This document shows, piece after piece, positions 1-8,164 of a stretch of 21,504 bases of DNA. A program made the position numbers and the translations under genes. Within the stretch, counting starts at the first letter, position 1, and each line of letters starts with the position of its first letter. The notes beneath the pieces were generated by a model. The model saw nothing but the letters and a program-made list of their open reading frames with translations, searched no databases and had not been told where the DNA came from. Source of the stretch: Congregibacter sp. GTDB taxonomy: Bacteria > Pseudomonadota > Gammaproteobacteria > Pseudomonadales > Halieaceae. The stretch is taken from NCBI GenBank assembly GCA_013911345.1, contig JACETJ010000005.1, positions 1-21,504 of the forward strand, in the 5' to 3' direction.

Positions 1-49
1 CTTCAGGCTCTGAGATATGTGCCGGTGAATCTTTAGCTCAAAATACTCG

Positions 50-55
50 AGGGGT
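50..55 (+). promoter_or_regulatory. Ribosome binding site of hupB
   Basis: GAGGGG lies seven bases before the GTG at 62. It supports a GTG start for HU; no ATG in that frame lies close by. Confidence 0.7.
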
Positions 56-61
56 AACAAC

Positions 62-337
62 GTGAACAAAAATGACTTGATTGACGCCATCGCCGCTGAC
101 GCGGATCTTTCCAAAGCTTCTGCCGGTCGTGCGCTTGATTCAGCGATTGGTGCGATTACTGGCGCACTTTCGAAGGGTGGAAGTGTATCGTTGGTGGGCT
201 TCGGAACTTTTTCCGTAAAGGCACGAGCGGCGCGTCAGGGACGCAATCCGCGTACGGGTGAGACCATCCAGATCGCGGCCTCGAACTCGCCCGGGTTCAA
301 AGCAGGTAAGGCGCTTAAGGATGCCGTTAACAAGTAA
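62..337 (+). CDS. hupB: DNA-binding protein HU-beta
   Basis: This encodes a 91-residue HU-family nucleoid protein, the usual length of the family. HU works as a dimer that bends DNA without strong sequence preference and compacts the chromosome. The N-terminus ([20 protein letters not shown]) is the helical dimerisation part. The central GFGTF and the arm motif GRNPRTGE, around residues 46-69, are the classical HU signature for minor-groove binding. Translation starts at a GTG with a GAGGGG site seven bases upstream. The gene after it is ppiD, as in many gammaproteobacteria, where lon usually lies upstream (here that would be left of the window). A strong terminator separates it from ppiD, so HU is probably transcribed on its own. 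The beta-type assignment rests on the ppiD neighbour. Confidence 0.97.
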   Translation: MNKNDLIDAIAADADLSKASAGRALDSAIGAITGALSKGGSVSLVGFGTFSVKARAARQGRNPRTGETIQIAASNSPGFKAGKALKDAVNK

Positions 338-370
338 CTGAACCTGTCATGCCGTCTTGGGGCGGCTTTG

Positions 371-399
371 AAGAAGGCGCCATCGTGCGCCTTCTTTTT
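371..399 (+). terminator. Rho-independent terminator of hupB
   Basis: A perfect 10-bp stem (371-380 with 387-396) encloses a 6-base loop, and the 3' arm runs into a five-T run at 395-399. It lies 34 bases after the HU stop codon. It should end most hupB transcripts, so ppiD needs read-through or a promoter of its own. Confidence 0.9.
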
Positions 400-448
400 G
401 TCTTGACCCATCGGTTTTCAGATCTAATCAAAAAGAGCAATTACTACC

Positions 449-2326
449 ATGCTTCAATCCATGCGCCAGAGCACCCAAAGCACCGCTGCGAAGGTGATCA
501 TTGGCTTGATCGTCTTGTCTTTTGCGGCATTCGGACTGGAGACGCTGCTGCCCGGTGGGTCAGGCACGTCCGTCGCTGAGGTTAACGGTGAAGAGATCAC
601 TCCGTTTGCGCTACAGGAGGCAATCACAACGCAAAAGCGCCAACTAATTAGCGTATTGGGAGACGATATCGATCCCGCTTTACTCGACGATGATCGGCTG
701 CAGCCACGAGCACTGGAGTCTTTGATTCAGCGAGCGCTGTTGTTACAAAAATCTGCGGCATTGAATTTGGTTGCCTCTGAAGCGCAGGTGGGCAAATCCA
801 TTACGTCTATAGAGGCGTTCCAGTTGAATGGCATATTTTCACCCGACGCCTACAGAAGCGTTTTAGCGAATGCGGGATACACGGCGGAGCGATTTCGTCG
901 ATCGCAGGCGGAGGACATTGTTCTCACCCAATTACAAACGGCCATCAGTGAGACCGAATTCGCGACACAGACGGAACTCGCCGCAACGGCCAACATCATC
1001 GCTGAGGAGCGAGATGTTCGTTATCTGGTGATTTCAGACGCTGATCTGATTGACGACGGGGACCTCTCTGGCGAAGCGTTGCAGCGTTACTATCAGGATA
1101 ACGAAGCCGCTTTTTTTAACCCCGAACAGGTGATCGTCGACTATGTTTTGCTGGGGCCTGAGGACTTTGTCGTGACAGTAGATGAAGAGTTGGTCAGAGA
1201 GCAATATGAGTCAGTGAAGGACGAATACGAAGTAGCAGAGCAAGCGCGTGTTTCACACATCCTTTTGATTCAACAAGAGGATGAAGCGGATGCTGAATAC
1301 GCGCAGCGGGTTTCCGATACCGCGGGGCGTTTGGGTCGCGGGGAAGCATTTAGCGATCTGGCAGCGGAACTCTCGGATGATCTGGGCTCGGCCAGCATGG
1401 GCGGAGAGCTCGGTTTCACTGATGGAACGGCGTTTCCCGATGAGATGGAGACGGCCATTGCAGCGCTCACAGAGGCGGGAGAGATAAGCGGAGCTGTTGA
1501 GACGGAGGCCGGAACACACTTCATCCGTTTGGAGGAGCGCATTGCTGGTGATTCAGTGGATTATGACGCTGTGCGTGACGATCTAAGAGCCTCAATTGAA
1601 GCCGCTGAAGCAGAGAGAAATTTGTTGATCGCTGTGGAGGAGCTGCGGGATCTGGCCTTTAATGCGCCTGATCTAGATGCTCCAGCTGCCGCCATCGGGG
1701 CTCAGGTTATGACCTCTGCGCCTTTCTCACTTGGCGCTGGCGAAGGTCTGTTTGCGGATGACCGACTCAGAGAGCTGGCGTTTTCTCCTGATGTCAAAGA
1801 AGGTCAAAACAACAGCGAAGTACTCGAGCTGTCAGGCAAGCAATTCATTGCGGTGCGAATACGCGACGCACGAGCACCCCAAGTGGCACCTTTTTCCGAG
1901 GTGGAGCGGGAGGTTCGGCAAGGACTGAGGGCGGATCTGGAAGCTGCCGCATTGTCTGACATGACAGCGCGCGCCGAGGGCCTGCTAGCCGCCGGTGAGT
2001 CGTTCGAAGTGGCGGCGGAATCATTAGGCGTAGAGTGGCGGGTTGAGCTGGCCGCGACGAGGCTCAATAGCCAGTTGCCAGGACCTGTTCTCGATGCCGC
2101 ATTCACCATGCCGCAGGGACAGCCAGACAAGTTACGAGCAGTGGTAGTTCCAGGCGACGGCTTTGCGCTGGTGCAGTTAGCCAGAGTCACACCCGGAGAT
2201 ACAGGCGCGCTGACCAGCAGCGAGAAGCTGCAGTTATCGGATCTGCGCAGCGGTGAGCAGCAGCGCCTCAGTTTTGACGAGTTTGTGGTTCATCAGCGAA
2301 ACGCAGCCGATATCGTCGTCCGGTGA
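449..2326 (+). CDS. ppiD: Periplasmic folding chaperone / peptidyl-prolyl isomerase PpiD
   Basis: The product has 625 residues, close to the 623 of E. coli PpiD. PpiD is anchored in the inner membrane and helps newly exported proteins fold at the Sec translocon exit. Residues 16-34 form a single membrane span after a short cytoplasmic tail, and the rest is periplasmic. A SurA/PpiD-like N-terminal chaperone region follows. A parvulin-type domain sits at about residues 265-365, with RVSHILL at its start, MGGELGF in the middle and GTHFIRLEER at its end. The C-terminal 250 residues complete the chaperone shell. The first ATG is chosen because the membrane anchor follows at once, although the upstream ribosome site is poor. 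Parvulin domains of PpiD proteins are often catalytically weak, so isomerase activity is not certain. Confidence 0.95.
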   Translation: MLQSMRQSTQSTAAKVIIGLIVLSFAAFGLETLLPGGSGTSVAEVNGEEITPFALQEAITTQKRQLISVLGDDIDPALLDDDRLQPRALESLIQRALLLQKSAALNLVASEAQVGKSITSIEAFQLNGIFSPDAYRSVLANAGYTAERFRRSQAEDIVLTQLQTAISETEFATQTELAATANIIAEERDVRYLVISDADLIDDGDLSGEALQRYYQDNEAAFFNPEQVIVDYVLLGPEDFVVTVDEELVREQYESVKDEYEVAEQARVSHILLIQQEDEADAEYAQRVSDTAGRLGRGEAFSDLAAELSDDLGSASMGGELGFTDGTAFPDEMETAIAALTEAGEISGAVETEAGTHFIRLEERIAGDSVDYDAVRDDLRASIEAAEAERNLLIAVEELRDLAFNAPDLDAPAAAIGAQVMTSAPFSLGAGEGLFADDRLRELAFSPDVKEGQNNSEVLELSGKQFIAVRIRDARAPQVAPFSEVEREVRQGLRADLEAAALSDMTARAEGLLAAGESFEVAAESLGVEWRVELAATRLNSQLPGPVLDAAFTMPQGQPDKLRAVVVPGDGFALVQLARVTPGDTGALTSSEKLQLSDLRSGEQQRLSFDEFVVHQRNAADIVVR

Positions 2327-2357
2327 TAGTGGTCAGATCTTGATGGGGATGTAGTGC

Positions 2358-2942
2358 ATGGCAGGAACACCGGGTAGCGAAAGCGGTCTCCTCCAAGGCC
2401 TGCTCGGCCAGGTGCCCGATCGACATCATGCGCGTCGGAGAGAGCAGAGCATCCTCTCCGTCAACGGGCGGCACCCTGCGCCGCTGCACCTATGGCAGCC
2501 GGACTACTGCGGCGATATCGATATGGCCATCTCCTCGGATGGGACTTGGCACCACGAAGGAGTGCCGATCAAGAGACCGGAGCTGTGGCAGTTATTTGCG
2601 GGGATTCTGCGCCGCGAAGCAGATGGCGACTACTATCTGGTGACACCCGTCGAGAAATGCCGCGTTGACGTTGCCCTACACCCCTTGATGATTACGGATA
2701 TGCAAGTGGATGAGTCGGGGGAGCATAGTCAACTCTTGGCCGTGCTCAATGCCGGCGGCGTATTCCCGGTTAGCCGAGAATACCCGCTTAAGCTTGAGGC
2801 AAAGGCGGGCGGGGCCGCCTATATTGAGTTGCCACACGGGCTATCTGCGCTGTGCTCTAGAGCGGCTTGGTACCGGCTTGTCGATCTGGCGGATGACAGC
2901 CATAGCGTCACCAGCGGCGGCGCCAAGTTCTTTTTGGGCTGA
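2358..2942 (+). CDS. DUF1285 family protein
   Basis: This is a 194-residue soluble protein without a signal peptide or membrane span. From about residue 40 it follows the DUF1285 pattern: LWQPDYCGDIDMAI, then DGTWHHEGVPIKRPEL, LFAGILRRE, and DYYLVTPVEKCRVDV. No enzymatic function is established for the family. The first 40 residues are rich in Arg, Gly and Ser and look unordered; a later start is possible, but GGGGAT at 2345-2350 fits the ATG at 2358. It begins 31 bases after ppiD and may be co-transcribed with it. It ends 9 bases before the convergent ETF-ubiquinone oxidoreductase gene. Confidence 0.85.
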   Translation: MAGTPGSESGLLQGLLGQVPDRHHARRREQSILSVNGRHPAPLHLWQPDYCGDIDMAISSDGTWHHEGVPIKRPELWQLFAGILRREADGDYYLVTPVEKCRVDVALHPLMITDMQVDESGEHSQLLAVLNAGGVFPVSREYPLKLEAKAGGAAYIELPHGLSALCSRAAWYRLVDLADDSHSVTSGGAKFFLG

Positions 2943-2951
2943 GCAAGTGGC

Positions 2952-4586
2952 TTACATGTTCGGGTAGTTTGGTCCGCCGAAACCTTCTGGGGTTACCCAG
3001 GTAATGTTCTGTGATGGGTCTTTGATGTCACAAGTTTTACAGTGCACGCAGTTCTGAGCATTGATCTGAAACCGCGGCCCAGCTGCTTCTTCAACAATCT
3101 CGTAAACCCCTGCCGGGCAGTAACGCTGCGCTGGCTCGGCGTACTTCGGCAGATTCACTACTATCGGGATCGAATTGTCTTTCAGCGTGAGGTGACACGG
3201 CTGATCTTCTTCGTGGTTCGTGTTGGATAAGAAGACCGAGGAAAGCCGATCAAAGGTGAGGCTGTTGTCGGGCTTTGGGTACTCGATCACCTTCGCAGAG
3301 GCGGCGTCTTCAAGGCAGGCGTAATCAGGCTTTGAATCGTGCAGGGTGAAGGGTAGACGCCCCGCGAACACGTTTTGGTCGATCCAGACCATCGCAGCAC
3401 CCAGCAAGGTACCGAGTTTGTGCATGAAGCCTGAGAAGTTGCGGGCGCTGTGCAGCTCTTTTCCCAACCAGGAATCACTGACTCTGCTCGCCAGATCGGG
3501 CAGCAAGGCAGGGGGCTGCTCGCTCTGCAGTGCCCCCATGATGCTCTCGGCCGCCAACATGCCACTTTTCATGGCCGTGTGGTTACCCTTGATCTTGACG
3601 CTATTCAGAGTGCCCGCATCGCATCCCACTAATACGCCACCCGGAAAGGTCATTTCTGGCAGTGAATTTTGCCCACCTTTGGCCAACGCGCGCGCGCCAT
3701 AGGCGATACGCTCTCCGCCCTCAAGCACCTCGCGTGTCTTGGAGTGGGTTTTCCAGCGCTGGAATTCCTCGAAGGGACTCAGGTGCGGATTGCTGTAATT
3801 CAGATCTGCGATCAGGCCGAGATAAACCTCATGATTTTCAGCGTGATACAGGAATGCGCCACCAGTGGAGTTAGATTCTGACAGCGGCCAACCTATACCG
3901 TGTACGACTAAGCCTTCCTGATGCTTGTCCGGATCAATTTTCCAGACCTCTTTAATTCCAATGCCGTAGTGTTGCGGATCCTTACCTTCGTCGAGGTTGA
4001 AATGCGCGATTAACTGTTTGCCCAGATGGCCACGGCAGCCCTCGGCAAACACGGTGTAGCGTGCGTGCAGCTCCATACTCGGTACATAACTGTCTTTCTG
4101 CTCGCCGTCAGCGCCGACACCCATTTCGCCCGTCGCAATGCCTTTCACGCTGCCTGCGTCATCAAACAGGATTTCGGCCGCTGTAAAGCCGGGGTAAATC
4201 TCAACGCCCAAGCCCTCGGCCTGCTCTGCTAGCCAGCGACACACGTTGCCCATGGAGACAATGTAGTTGCCGTCATTGTGGGTAGGCCGTGGGATCGCAA
4301 ACCCGGGAAGTTTAATCGCGCTTTCCTGGCCGGTGTAAAAGTAGAACGTGTCGCCTGTCACCGCAGTGGTGAGAGGGGCGCCGCGTTCTTGCCAGTCAGG
4401 CAGTAGCTCATTCAGGGCGCGGGGCTCCAGCACCGCCCCAGAGAGGATGTGCGCGCCTACCTCAGATCCTTTCTCGACCACACAAACCGTAGTCTCACGT
4501 CCTTCAGATTCGGCCAGTTGCATCAGTCGGATCGCCGCCGACAAGCCCGCGGGGCCCGCACCGACTACGACTACGTCAAACTCCAT
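2952..4586 (-). CDS. etfD: Electron transfer flavoprotein-ubiquinone oxidoreductase
   Basis: This 544-residue membrane-associated enzyme takes electrons from reduced ETF and passes them through FAD and a [4Fe-4S] cluster to ubiquinone. The N-terminus MEFDVVVVGAGPAGLSAA is the FAD-binding dinucleotide fold. VVEKGSEVGAHILSGAVLEP is the typical following segment. The C-terminal cluster ligands are visible as C490 (YCPAGVYE) and C513, C516 and C519 (NCVHCKTC). The usual end TPEGFGGPNYPNM is present, so the protein is complete. The frame stays open upstream to an ATG at 4661, but the ATG at 4586 has a GGAAAGAGAG site and gives the family's normal N-terminus. It is divergent from etfBA, its direct redox partner, and the two are probably co-regulated. 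The symbol follows Pseudomonas usage; etf-QO is also used. Confidence 0.96.
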   Translation of the reverse strand: MEFDVVVVGAGPAGLSAAIRLMQLAESEGRETTVCVVEKGSEVGAHILSGAVLEPRALNELLPDWQERGAPLTTAVTGDTFYFYTGQESAIKLPGFAIPRPTHNDGNYIVSMGNVCRWLAEQAEGLGVEIYPGFTAAEILFDDAGSVKGIATGEMGVGADGEQKDSYVPSMELHARYTVFAEGCRGHLGKQLIAHFNLDEGKDPQHYGIGIKEVWKIDPDKHQEGLVVHGIGWPLSESNSTGGAFLYHAENHEVYLGLIADLNYSNPHLSPFEEFQRWKTHSKTREVLEGGERIAYGARALAKGGQNSLPEMTFPGGVLVGCDAGTLNSVKIKGNHTAMKSGMLAAESIMGALQSEQPPALLPDLASRVSDSWLGKELHSARNFSGFMHKLGTLLGAAMVWIDQNVFAGRLPFTLHDSKPDYACLEDAASAKVIEYPKPDNSLTFDRLSSVFLSNTNHEEDQPCHLTLKDNSIPIVVNLPKYAEPAQRYCPAGVYEIVEEAAGPRFQINAQNCVHCKTCDIKDPSQNITWVTPEGFGGPNYPNM

Positions 4587-4701
4587 CGACTCTCTTTCCA
4601 CACCACACCTCGCGACTTTGTTAGCGGCTCTACGGTAATCTCCAACATCACCGAAATCCATTACAATTCGGCTTCGTTGGGTGCTTTACTTTGCGGCGGC
4701 A

Positions 4702-4710
4702 TGATACACT
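4702..4710 (+). promoter_or_regulatory. Possible extended -10 promoter of etfBA
   Basis: TGATACACT matches the extended -10 pattern TGnTATAAT at TG and four of six -10 bases. No good -35 lies at the right distance, which is tolerated in extended -10 promoters. Its main support is position, just upstream of the inverted repeat at 4721-4736. Confidence 0.35.
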
Positions 4711-4720
4711 AACAGGGCCG

Positions 4721-4736
4721 CACAAGCAGGTTTGTG
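4721..4736. promoter_or_regulatory. Inverted repeat, candidate PsrA-like operator
   Basis: CACAAGCAGGTTTGTG is an inverted repeat with 7-base arms, one mismatch and a 2-base centre. The core CAAGC-AG-GTTTG is one base from the PsrA-type operator pattern (G/C)AAAC-N2-4-GTTT(G/C). PsrA is a TetR-family repressor relieved by long-chain acyl-CoA that controls beta-oxidation genes in many gammaproteobacteria. The site sits where a repressor would block the predicted etfBA promoter. That PsrA itself binds here is inference. Confidence 0.45.
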
Positions 4737-4898
4737 AGGGGATTTGGCGCTTCTGGCAACACCGGTGCTATCGGGCGTCAGAGGGGCTCTGAGAAGGGCC
4801 TGAGCGTTCCTTCCACCAACGTATTTGCGAACAACAAATAGCCTCGTGAGCGGCATCTAACAATCTGCACAAATATCTGGACTTTATCTGGAGACACC

Positions 4899-5648
4899 AT
4901 GAAAGCATTGGTCGCGGTGAAACGCGTGGTTGATTACAACGTCAAGGTCCGCGCAAAAGCGGATGGCACAGACGTTGATTTAAATAACGTCAAAATGGCG
5001 ATCAACCCATTCTGTGAAATTGCGGTGGAAGAAGCCGTCAGGCTAAAAGAAGCGGGCACAGTGACTGAGATTGTTGCCGTTTCGGTGGGTGAGACCAGCT
5101 CTCAGGAGCAGATCCGAACCGCTTTGGCGCTGGGTGCAGACCGCGGAATCCACGTGGAGGTCGAAGGCAAACCCGAGCCGCTGGCAATTGCCAAGCTCCT
5201 CAAAGGTGTTGTCGATCAGGAATCTCCAGATTTGGTCATCTTGGGTAAGCAGTCGATTGACGGCGACAACAACCAGACCGGCCAAATGCTGGGAGCGTTA
5301 ACCGGCATGGGGCAGGGCACTTTTGCATCCGAGGTCAAAATCGGTGACGGCACGTTAGAAGTGGTTCGGGAGGTTGATGGAGGCTTGCAAACGGTCTCGC
5401 TGACCCTGCCAGCCATTGTCACCACCGATCTTCGGCTCAACGAGCCTCGTTATGCATCCTTACCCAATATCATGAAGGCTAAAAAGAAGCCTCTAGAGAC
5501 GTTAACGCCAGACCAGCTTTCCGTGTCAGTGCGGTCGCATGTTACGCAGGTCGGTGTGGCGCCTCCGCCCGAGAGAGCTGCTGGTATCAAGGTCGAGGAT
5601 GTCTCGCAGTTGGTCGACAAATTGAAAAACGAAGCGAAGGTGATCTGA
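4899..5648 (+). CDS. etfB: Electron transfer flavoprotein subunit beta
   Basis: At 249 residues this is the usual length of ETF beta. With the alpha subunit it forms the soluble heterodimer that accepts electrons from acyl-CoA and other dehydrogenases; beta binds AMP and contacts the partner dehydrogenases. The family start [17 protein letters not shown] is present. So is the ETF beta signature and recognition-loop region ([19 protein letters not shown], about residues 181-199), and [20 protein letters not shown] fits the nucleotide-binding region. The start has GGAG six bases upstream. The stop codon overlaps the etfA start by one base, giving translational coupling and equal subunit production. 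It is divergent from the oxidoreductase that drains the electrons. Confidence 0.97.
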   Translation: MKALVAVKRVVDYNVKVRAKADGTDVDLNNVKMAINPFCEIAVEEAVRLKEAGTVTEIVAVSVGETSSQEQIRTALALGADRGIHVEVEGKPEPLAIAKLLKGVVDQESPDLVILGKQSIDGDNNQTGQMLGALTGMGQGTFASEVKIGDGTLEVVREVDGGLQTVSLTLPAIVTTDLRLNEPRYASLPNIMKAKKKPLETLTPDQLSVSVRSHVTQVGVAPPPERAAGIKVEDVSQLVDKLKNEAKVI

Positions 5649-6577
5649 TGAAAACATTGGTGATTGCAGAACACGACAATGCGTCCTTAAAAGTGGCAAC
5701 GCTGAACGCGGTAGCGGCAGCCGGCGCACTCGGCGGTGATGTGGATATTCTGGTGGCCGGAGCGGGTTGCGGTGCTGCTGCCGATGCGGCGGCGCAGGTG
5801 CCCGGTGTATCCAGGGTCATTTGCGCAGATAACGCGTCCTACGAACACCAGCTAGCCGAAAATGTGAGCTTGTTGATCGCAGAGCTAGGCGCTGATTACG
5901 ATAATCTCCTGGCGCCTTCCACCGTGAACGGCAAGAACATCATGCCTCGCGTGGCGGCGTTACTCGACGTCGGCCAGATCTCTGACATTCTCACTGTCGA
6001 GAGCGCTGATACCTTCACGCGGCCTATCTATGCGGGCAATGTGATTGCGACCGTACAGTCTTCAGACCCCAAGAAGGTGATCACTGTTCGCACCACCGCC
6101 TTTGATGCGGTACCGGGCGAGGGTGGGAACGCCACAGTAGAGGCATGTTCGGCCGCTCATGACGCCGGTGTGTCACAGTTTATCCGCGAAGAAGTCGCCG
6201 TATCCGATCGTCCTGAACTGACGTCAGCCTCGGTGGTGATTTCGGGTGGCCGTGGTATGCAGAATGGGGATAACTTCAGCCTGCTTGAGGGCATTGCAGA
6301 CAAGCTCAATGCGGCCATCGGCGCCTCTCGTGCGGCAGTGGATGCAGGTTTTGTGCCCAACGACTACCAAGTGGGTCAGACCGGCAAGATTGTAGCCCCG
6401 GACCTCTACATTGCGGTGGGCATTTCAGGTGCCATCCAGCATCTGGCCGGCATGAAGGACAGCAAGGTCATCGTGGCGATCAACAAAGACGAGGATGCCC
6501 CTATCTTCCAGGTCGCAGATTATGGTCTTGTGGCAGACCTCTTTGAAGCGCTACCCGAGCTCGAAGCTGCGATATAG
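5648..6577 (+). CDS. etfA: Electron transfer flavoprotein subunit alpha
   Basis: The 309-residue alpha subunit carries most of the FAD-binding site of ETF. The N-terminal domain ([15 protein letters not shown]) resembles that of the beta subunit. The C-terminal FAD domain shows [32 protein letters not shown] and the signature [20 protein letters not shown] followed by [12 protein letters not shown]. The end ([20 protein letters not shown]) is canonical, so the protein is complete. Its ATG overlaps the etfB stop codon, which makes an etfBA operon. Electrons carried here come from fatty-acid and branched-chain amino-acid oxidation and leave through the divergent ETF-ubiquinone oxidoreductase. 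Confidence 0.97.
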   Translation: MKTLVIAEHDNASLKVATLNAVAAAGALGGDVDILVAGAGCGAAADAAAQVPGVSRVICADNASYEHQLAENVSLLIAELGADYDNLLAPSTVNGKNIMPRVAALLDVGQISDILTVESADTFTRPIYAGNVIATVQSSDPKKVITVRTTAFDAVPGEGGNATVEACSAAHDAGVSQFIREEVAVSDRPELTSASVVISGGRGMQNGDNFSLLEGIADKLNAAIGASRAAVDAGFVPNDYQVGQTGKIVAPDLYIAVGISGAIQHLAGMKDSKVIVAINKDEDAPIFQVADYGLVADLFEALPELEAAI

Positions 6578-6608
6578 AGATCACCCCGCCGCCGACTCTC
6601 GACAGCGG

Positions 6609-6634
6609 GCCGCAGCGGCCTATTCGCTGCCGGC
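6609..6634. terminator. Hairpin between convergent etfA and antiporter genes
   Basis: GCCGCAGCG (6609-6617) pairs with CGCTG (6625-6629) and CGGC (6631-6634), with one bulged C and a 7-base loop. It lies in the 57-bp gap between two convergent genes. No T run follows on either strand, so it is at best an atypical terminator or an RNA-stabilising hairpin. Confidence 0.3.
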
Positions 6635-7801
6635 TTAGTCGCGGCGGAGGCCCTCTTTGATAGCGATCGGGTTGGGCAACGTTAGTACTACTAGATAAGA
6701 CGATACCAAAAGCGTAATGATGGTGATGGCCTGAATAAGCGTAGCGGCAGCGCCCCCAAGTAATCCCTTTGACAGCCCCAAAAAAGCAATCAGAAGGGCG
6801 AATTCACTACATTGCCCGAGCCGCAGGCCGAGGTTCCAGCTGAGTTTTGGTTCATCGAAAATCCCTCGTACCAGCAGATGAAAGACCGCGGGTTTAATCG
6901 CCAGAAAGCACCCCGCTATGACGACTGCGGGGAGTGCGACCTGGGGTAGCAGGGCCATATCGAGACCACTCCCCACCGAAAAGAAAAAGACCACAAGAAA
7001 GAAGTCCCGTAAAGGTTTTAGGCTGATCGCGATGTATTGCGCAATGGGGCTGCTAGCGATGCTGATGCCTGCGATGAAGGCACCGATCTCTGCTGAGAGC
7101 CCCATCCAGATTGCCAGTTCAGCCATGCCGAGACACCAGCCTATGGACAACAGAAAGATATACTCGTGATAACGGTCAAAACGCTTGATGAGGTTCAGCA
7201 GAATAAATCTGACGCTGAGCCAGCTGGCGACGCCCAGCAAGGGAAGCGTCAGCAACGGTTGAAAAAGCGCTGCTGCACTAGTGCTCTCCGCGCCAGCGCT
7301 TTCGATCATCACCAGCACGATAATGGCGAGCAGGTCCTGAAACAGTAGCAGGGCAATCATTAACTCACCGAGGTGACGATGATGCAGCACGGTCGTCGGT
7401 AGCAACTTGATGCCAATGATGGTCGACGAAAATACCAGCGCAGCACTAATCAGGAGGGCATCCATTCCGCTGAATCCAAACAGTCGACTCAAGCCATAGC
7501 CCGCTGCTGCAAAAACCACTGCGCTGATGACGGCAACGAGTGTAGATTGGCGCAGGCTGTTCCACAGGGCGATCGGTTTCATATCGAGCCCCAGCAGAAA
7601 CAGCAGCAGAATAATGCCGACGTGGCCCGCACCTGATACCAGCTCCATATCGGACACCACGCGTAACCCGAACGGTCCGAGTGCCACGCCGAGCGCTATG
7701 TAGGCAATGATGATGGGTTGTCGAGCATAAAGCGCCAGCGATGACAGCACTGCCGCTCCGAGAAAAATTGCCGCAAAGGTGAAGGTAATGCCAGTTTCCA
7801 T
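6635..7801 (-). CDS. Cation:proton antiporter, CPA2 (Kef-like) membrane domain
   Basis: This 388-residue protein is hydrophobic throughout, with about 11-13 membrane spans. It matches the sodium/hydrogen exchanger domain of the CPA2 family (KefB/KefC/YbaL-type). Visible signatures are LLLFQDLLAIIVLVMIE, MGLSAEIGAFIAGISIA, FFFSVGSGLDMALL and LRLGQCSEFALLIAF. It would exchange monovalent cations (K+ or Na+) for protons across the inner membrane. Unlike KefB/KefC (about 600 residues) it ends right after the last span and has no C-terminal TrkA-N/RCK nucleotide-binding domain. The frame stays open to a TTG at 7804, but the ATG at 7801 is the more natural start. The gene is convergent with etfA and divergent from a 36-residue membrane protein. 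The transported ion cannot be told from the sequence. Confidence 0.88.
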   Translation of the reverse strand: METGITFTFAAIFLGAAVLSSLALYARQPIIIAYIALGVALGPFGLRVVSDMELVSGAGHVGIILLLFLLGLDMKPIALWNSLRQSTLVAVISAVVFAAAGYGLSRLFGFSGMDALLISAALVFSSTIIGIKLLPTTVLHHRHLGELMIALLLFQDLLAIIVLVMIESAGAESTSAAALFQPLLTLPLLGVASWLSVRFILLNLIKRFDRYHEYIFLLSIGWCLGMAELAIWMGLSAEIGAFIAGISIASSPIAQYIAISLKPLRDFFLVVFFFSVGSGLDMALLPQVALPAVVIAGCFLAIKPAVFHLLVRGIFDEPKLSWNLGLRLGQCSEFALLIAFLGLSKGLLGGAAATLIQAITIITLLVSSYLVVLTLPNPIAIKEGLRRD

Positions 7802-7937
7802 CAATCATCCAGTCTCGTCGGAATGTGCCGAAAAGATCAATGCCGTGTCTATGTGTTGAGCTGAGGCTCTCCCACCTGCATATTCTGGCACAGACTGCCT
7901 ATTGGCTGGTGCATCTAAGCAACGTGTTCGCAATGAC

Positions 7938-7967
7938 TGGAGAATCCGGTCAGATACCCGTTACAAT
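7938..7967 (+). promoter_or_regulatory. Possible sigma-70 promoter of the 36-residue protein
   Basis: TGGAGA (7938-7943, four of six matches) and TACAAT (7962-7967, five of six) are 18 bases apart. They lie upstream of the small gene at 8054. A 5-bp hairpin (CGCCC-GTAT-GGGCG) follows in the predicted leader. Confidence 0.4.
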
Positions 7968-8053
7968 CGCGCCGCCCGTATGGGCGTGAACCACCCCAAT
8001 ATTAGTCAGTGGTAATACGGTCCCAAAATGAGAGGGGGCCGGGGAGAGCTGTA

Positions 8054-8164
8054 ATGTCGAAAAGTAAGCTTGAGGATGGCGTTGCCGATGCGATTGCGGC
8101 CACCGCGCTAATCAGTGTTGCCCTAGTGGCGTTGATGATTTGGTTGTCGGGATTACCCAGCTAG
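8054..8164 (+). CDS. Small single-span membrane protein, 36 residues
   Basis: An open frame from ATG (8054) to TAG (8162-8164) encodes 36 residues. The head MSKSKLEDGVAD is charged, and a hydrophobic stretch (residues 13-31, AIAATALISVALVALMIWL) ends in SGLPS. This is a plausible single membrane helix with the N-terminus in the cytoplasm. A strong ribosome site GGGGAGAG (8041-8048) and a candidate promoter at 7938-7967 support expression. The last 12 bases overlap, antisense, the 3' end of the dehydratase gene. The family is not recognised and no function is assigned. A small regulator or stabiliser of a membrane protein, perhaps the divergent antiporter, is one possibility suggested only by position. 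It could also be a chance frame, but the ribosome site and amino-acid pattern argue against that. Confidence 0.6.
   Translation: MSKSKLEDGVADAIAATALISVALVALMIWLSGLPS

Larger units (their letters stand above)
4587..4898. promoter_or_regulatory. Divergent etfD / etfBA regulatory region
   Basis: This 312-bp gap separates the start of the ETF-ubiquinone oxidoreductase gene (minus) from etfB (plus). It contains a possible extended -10 for etfBA, a 16-bp inverted repeat just downstream of it and the etfB ribosome site (GGAG at 4890-4893). No convincing coding sequence was found in it. An etfBA transcript starting near 4717 would carry an untranslated leader of roughly 180 bases. Confidence 0.6.

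Noticed and set aside
403..428. TTGACC and TCTAAT as a ppiD promoter just after the hupB terminator
   Set aside because: Both boxes match five of six bases, but the spacer is only 14 bases, too short for sigma-70.
3346..3702. 118-codon plus-strand open frame
   Set aside because: It lies antisense within the ETF-ubiquinone oxidoreductase gene and arises from its codon bias.
4734..4841. GTG-initiated open frame of 35 codons in the etfD/etfBA gap
   Set aside because: It has no ribosome site, overlaps the inverted repeat, and its translation shows no domain or membrane pattern.
7446..7808. 120-codon minus-strand open frame at the antiporter start
   Set aside because: It is an out-of-frame reading of the antiporter gene, rich in Cys, His and Arg, with no hydrophobic spans or motifs.
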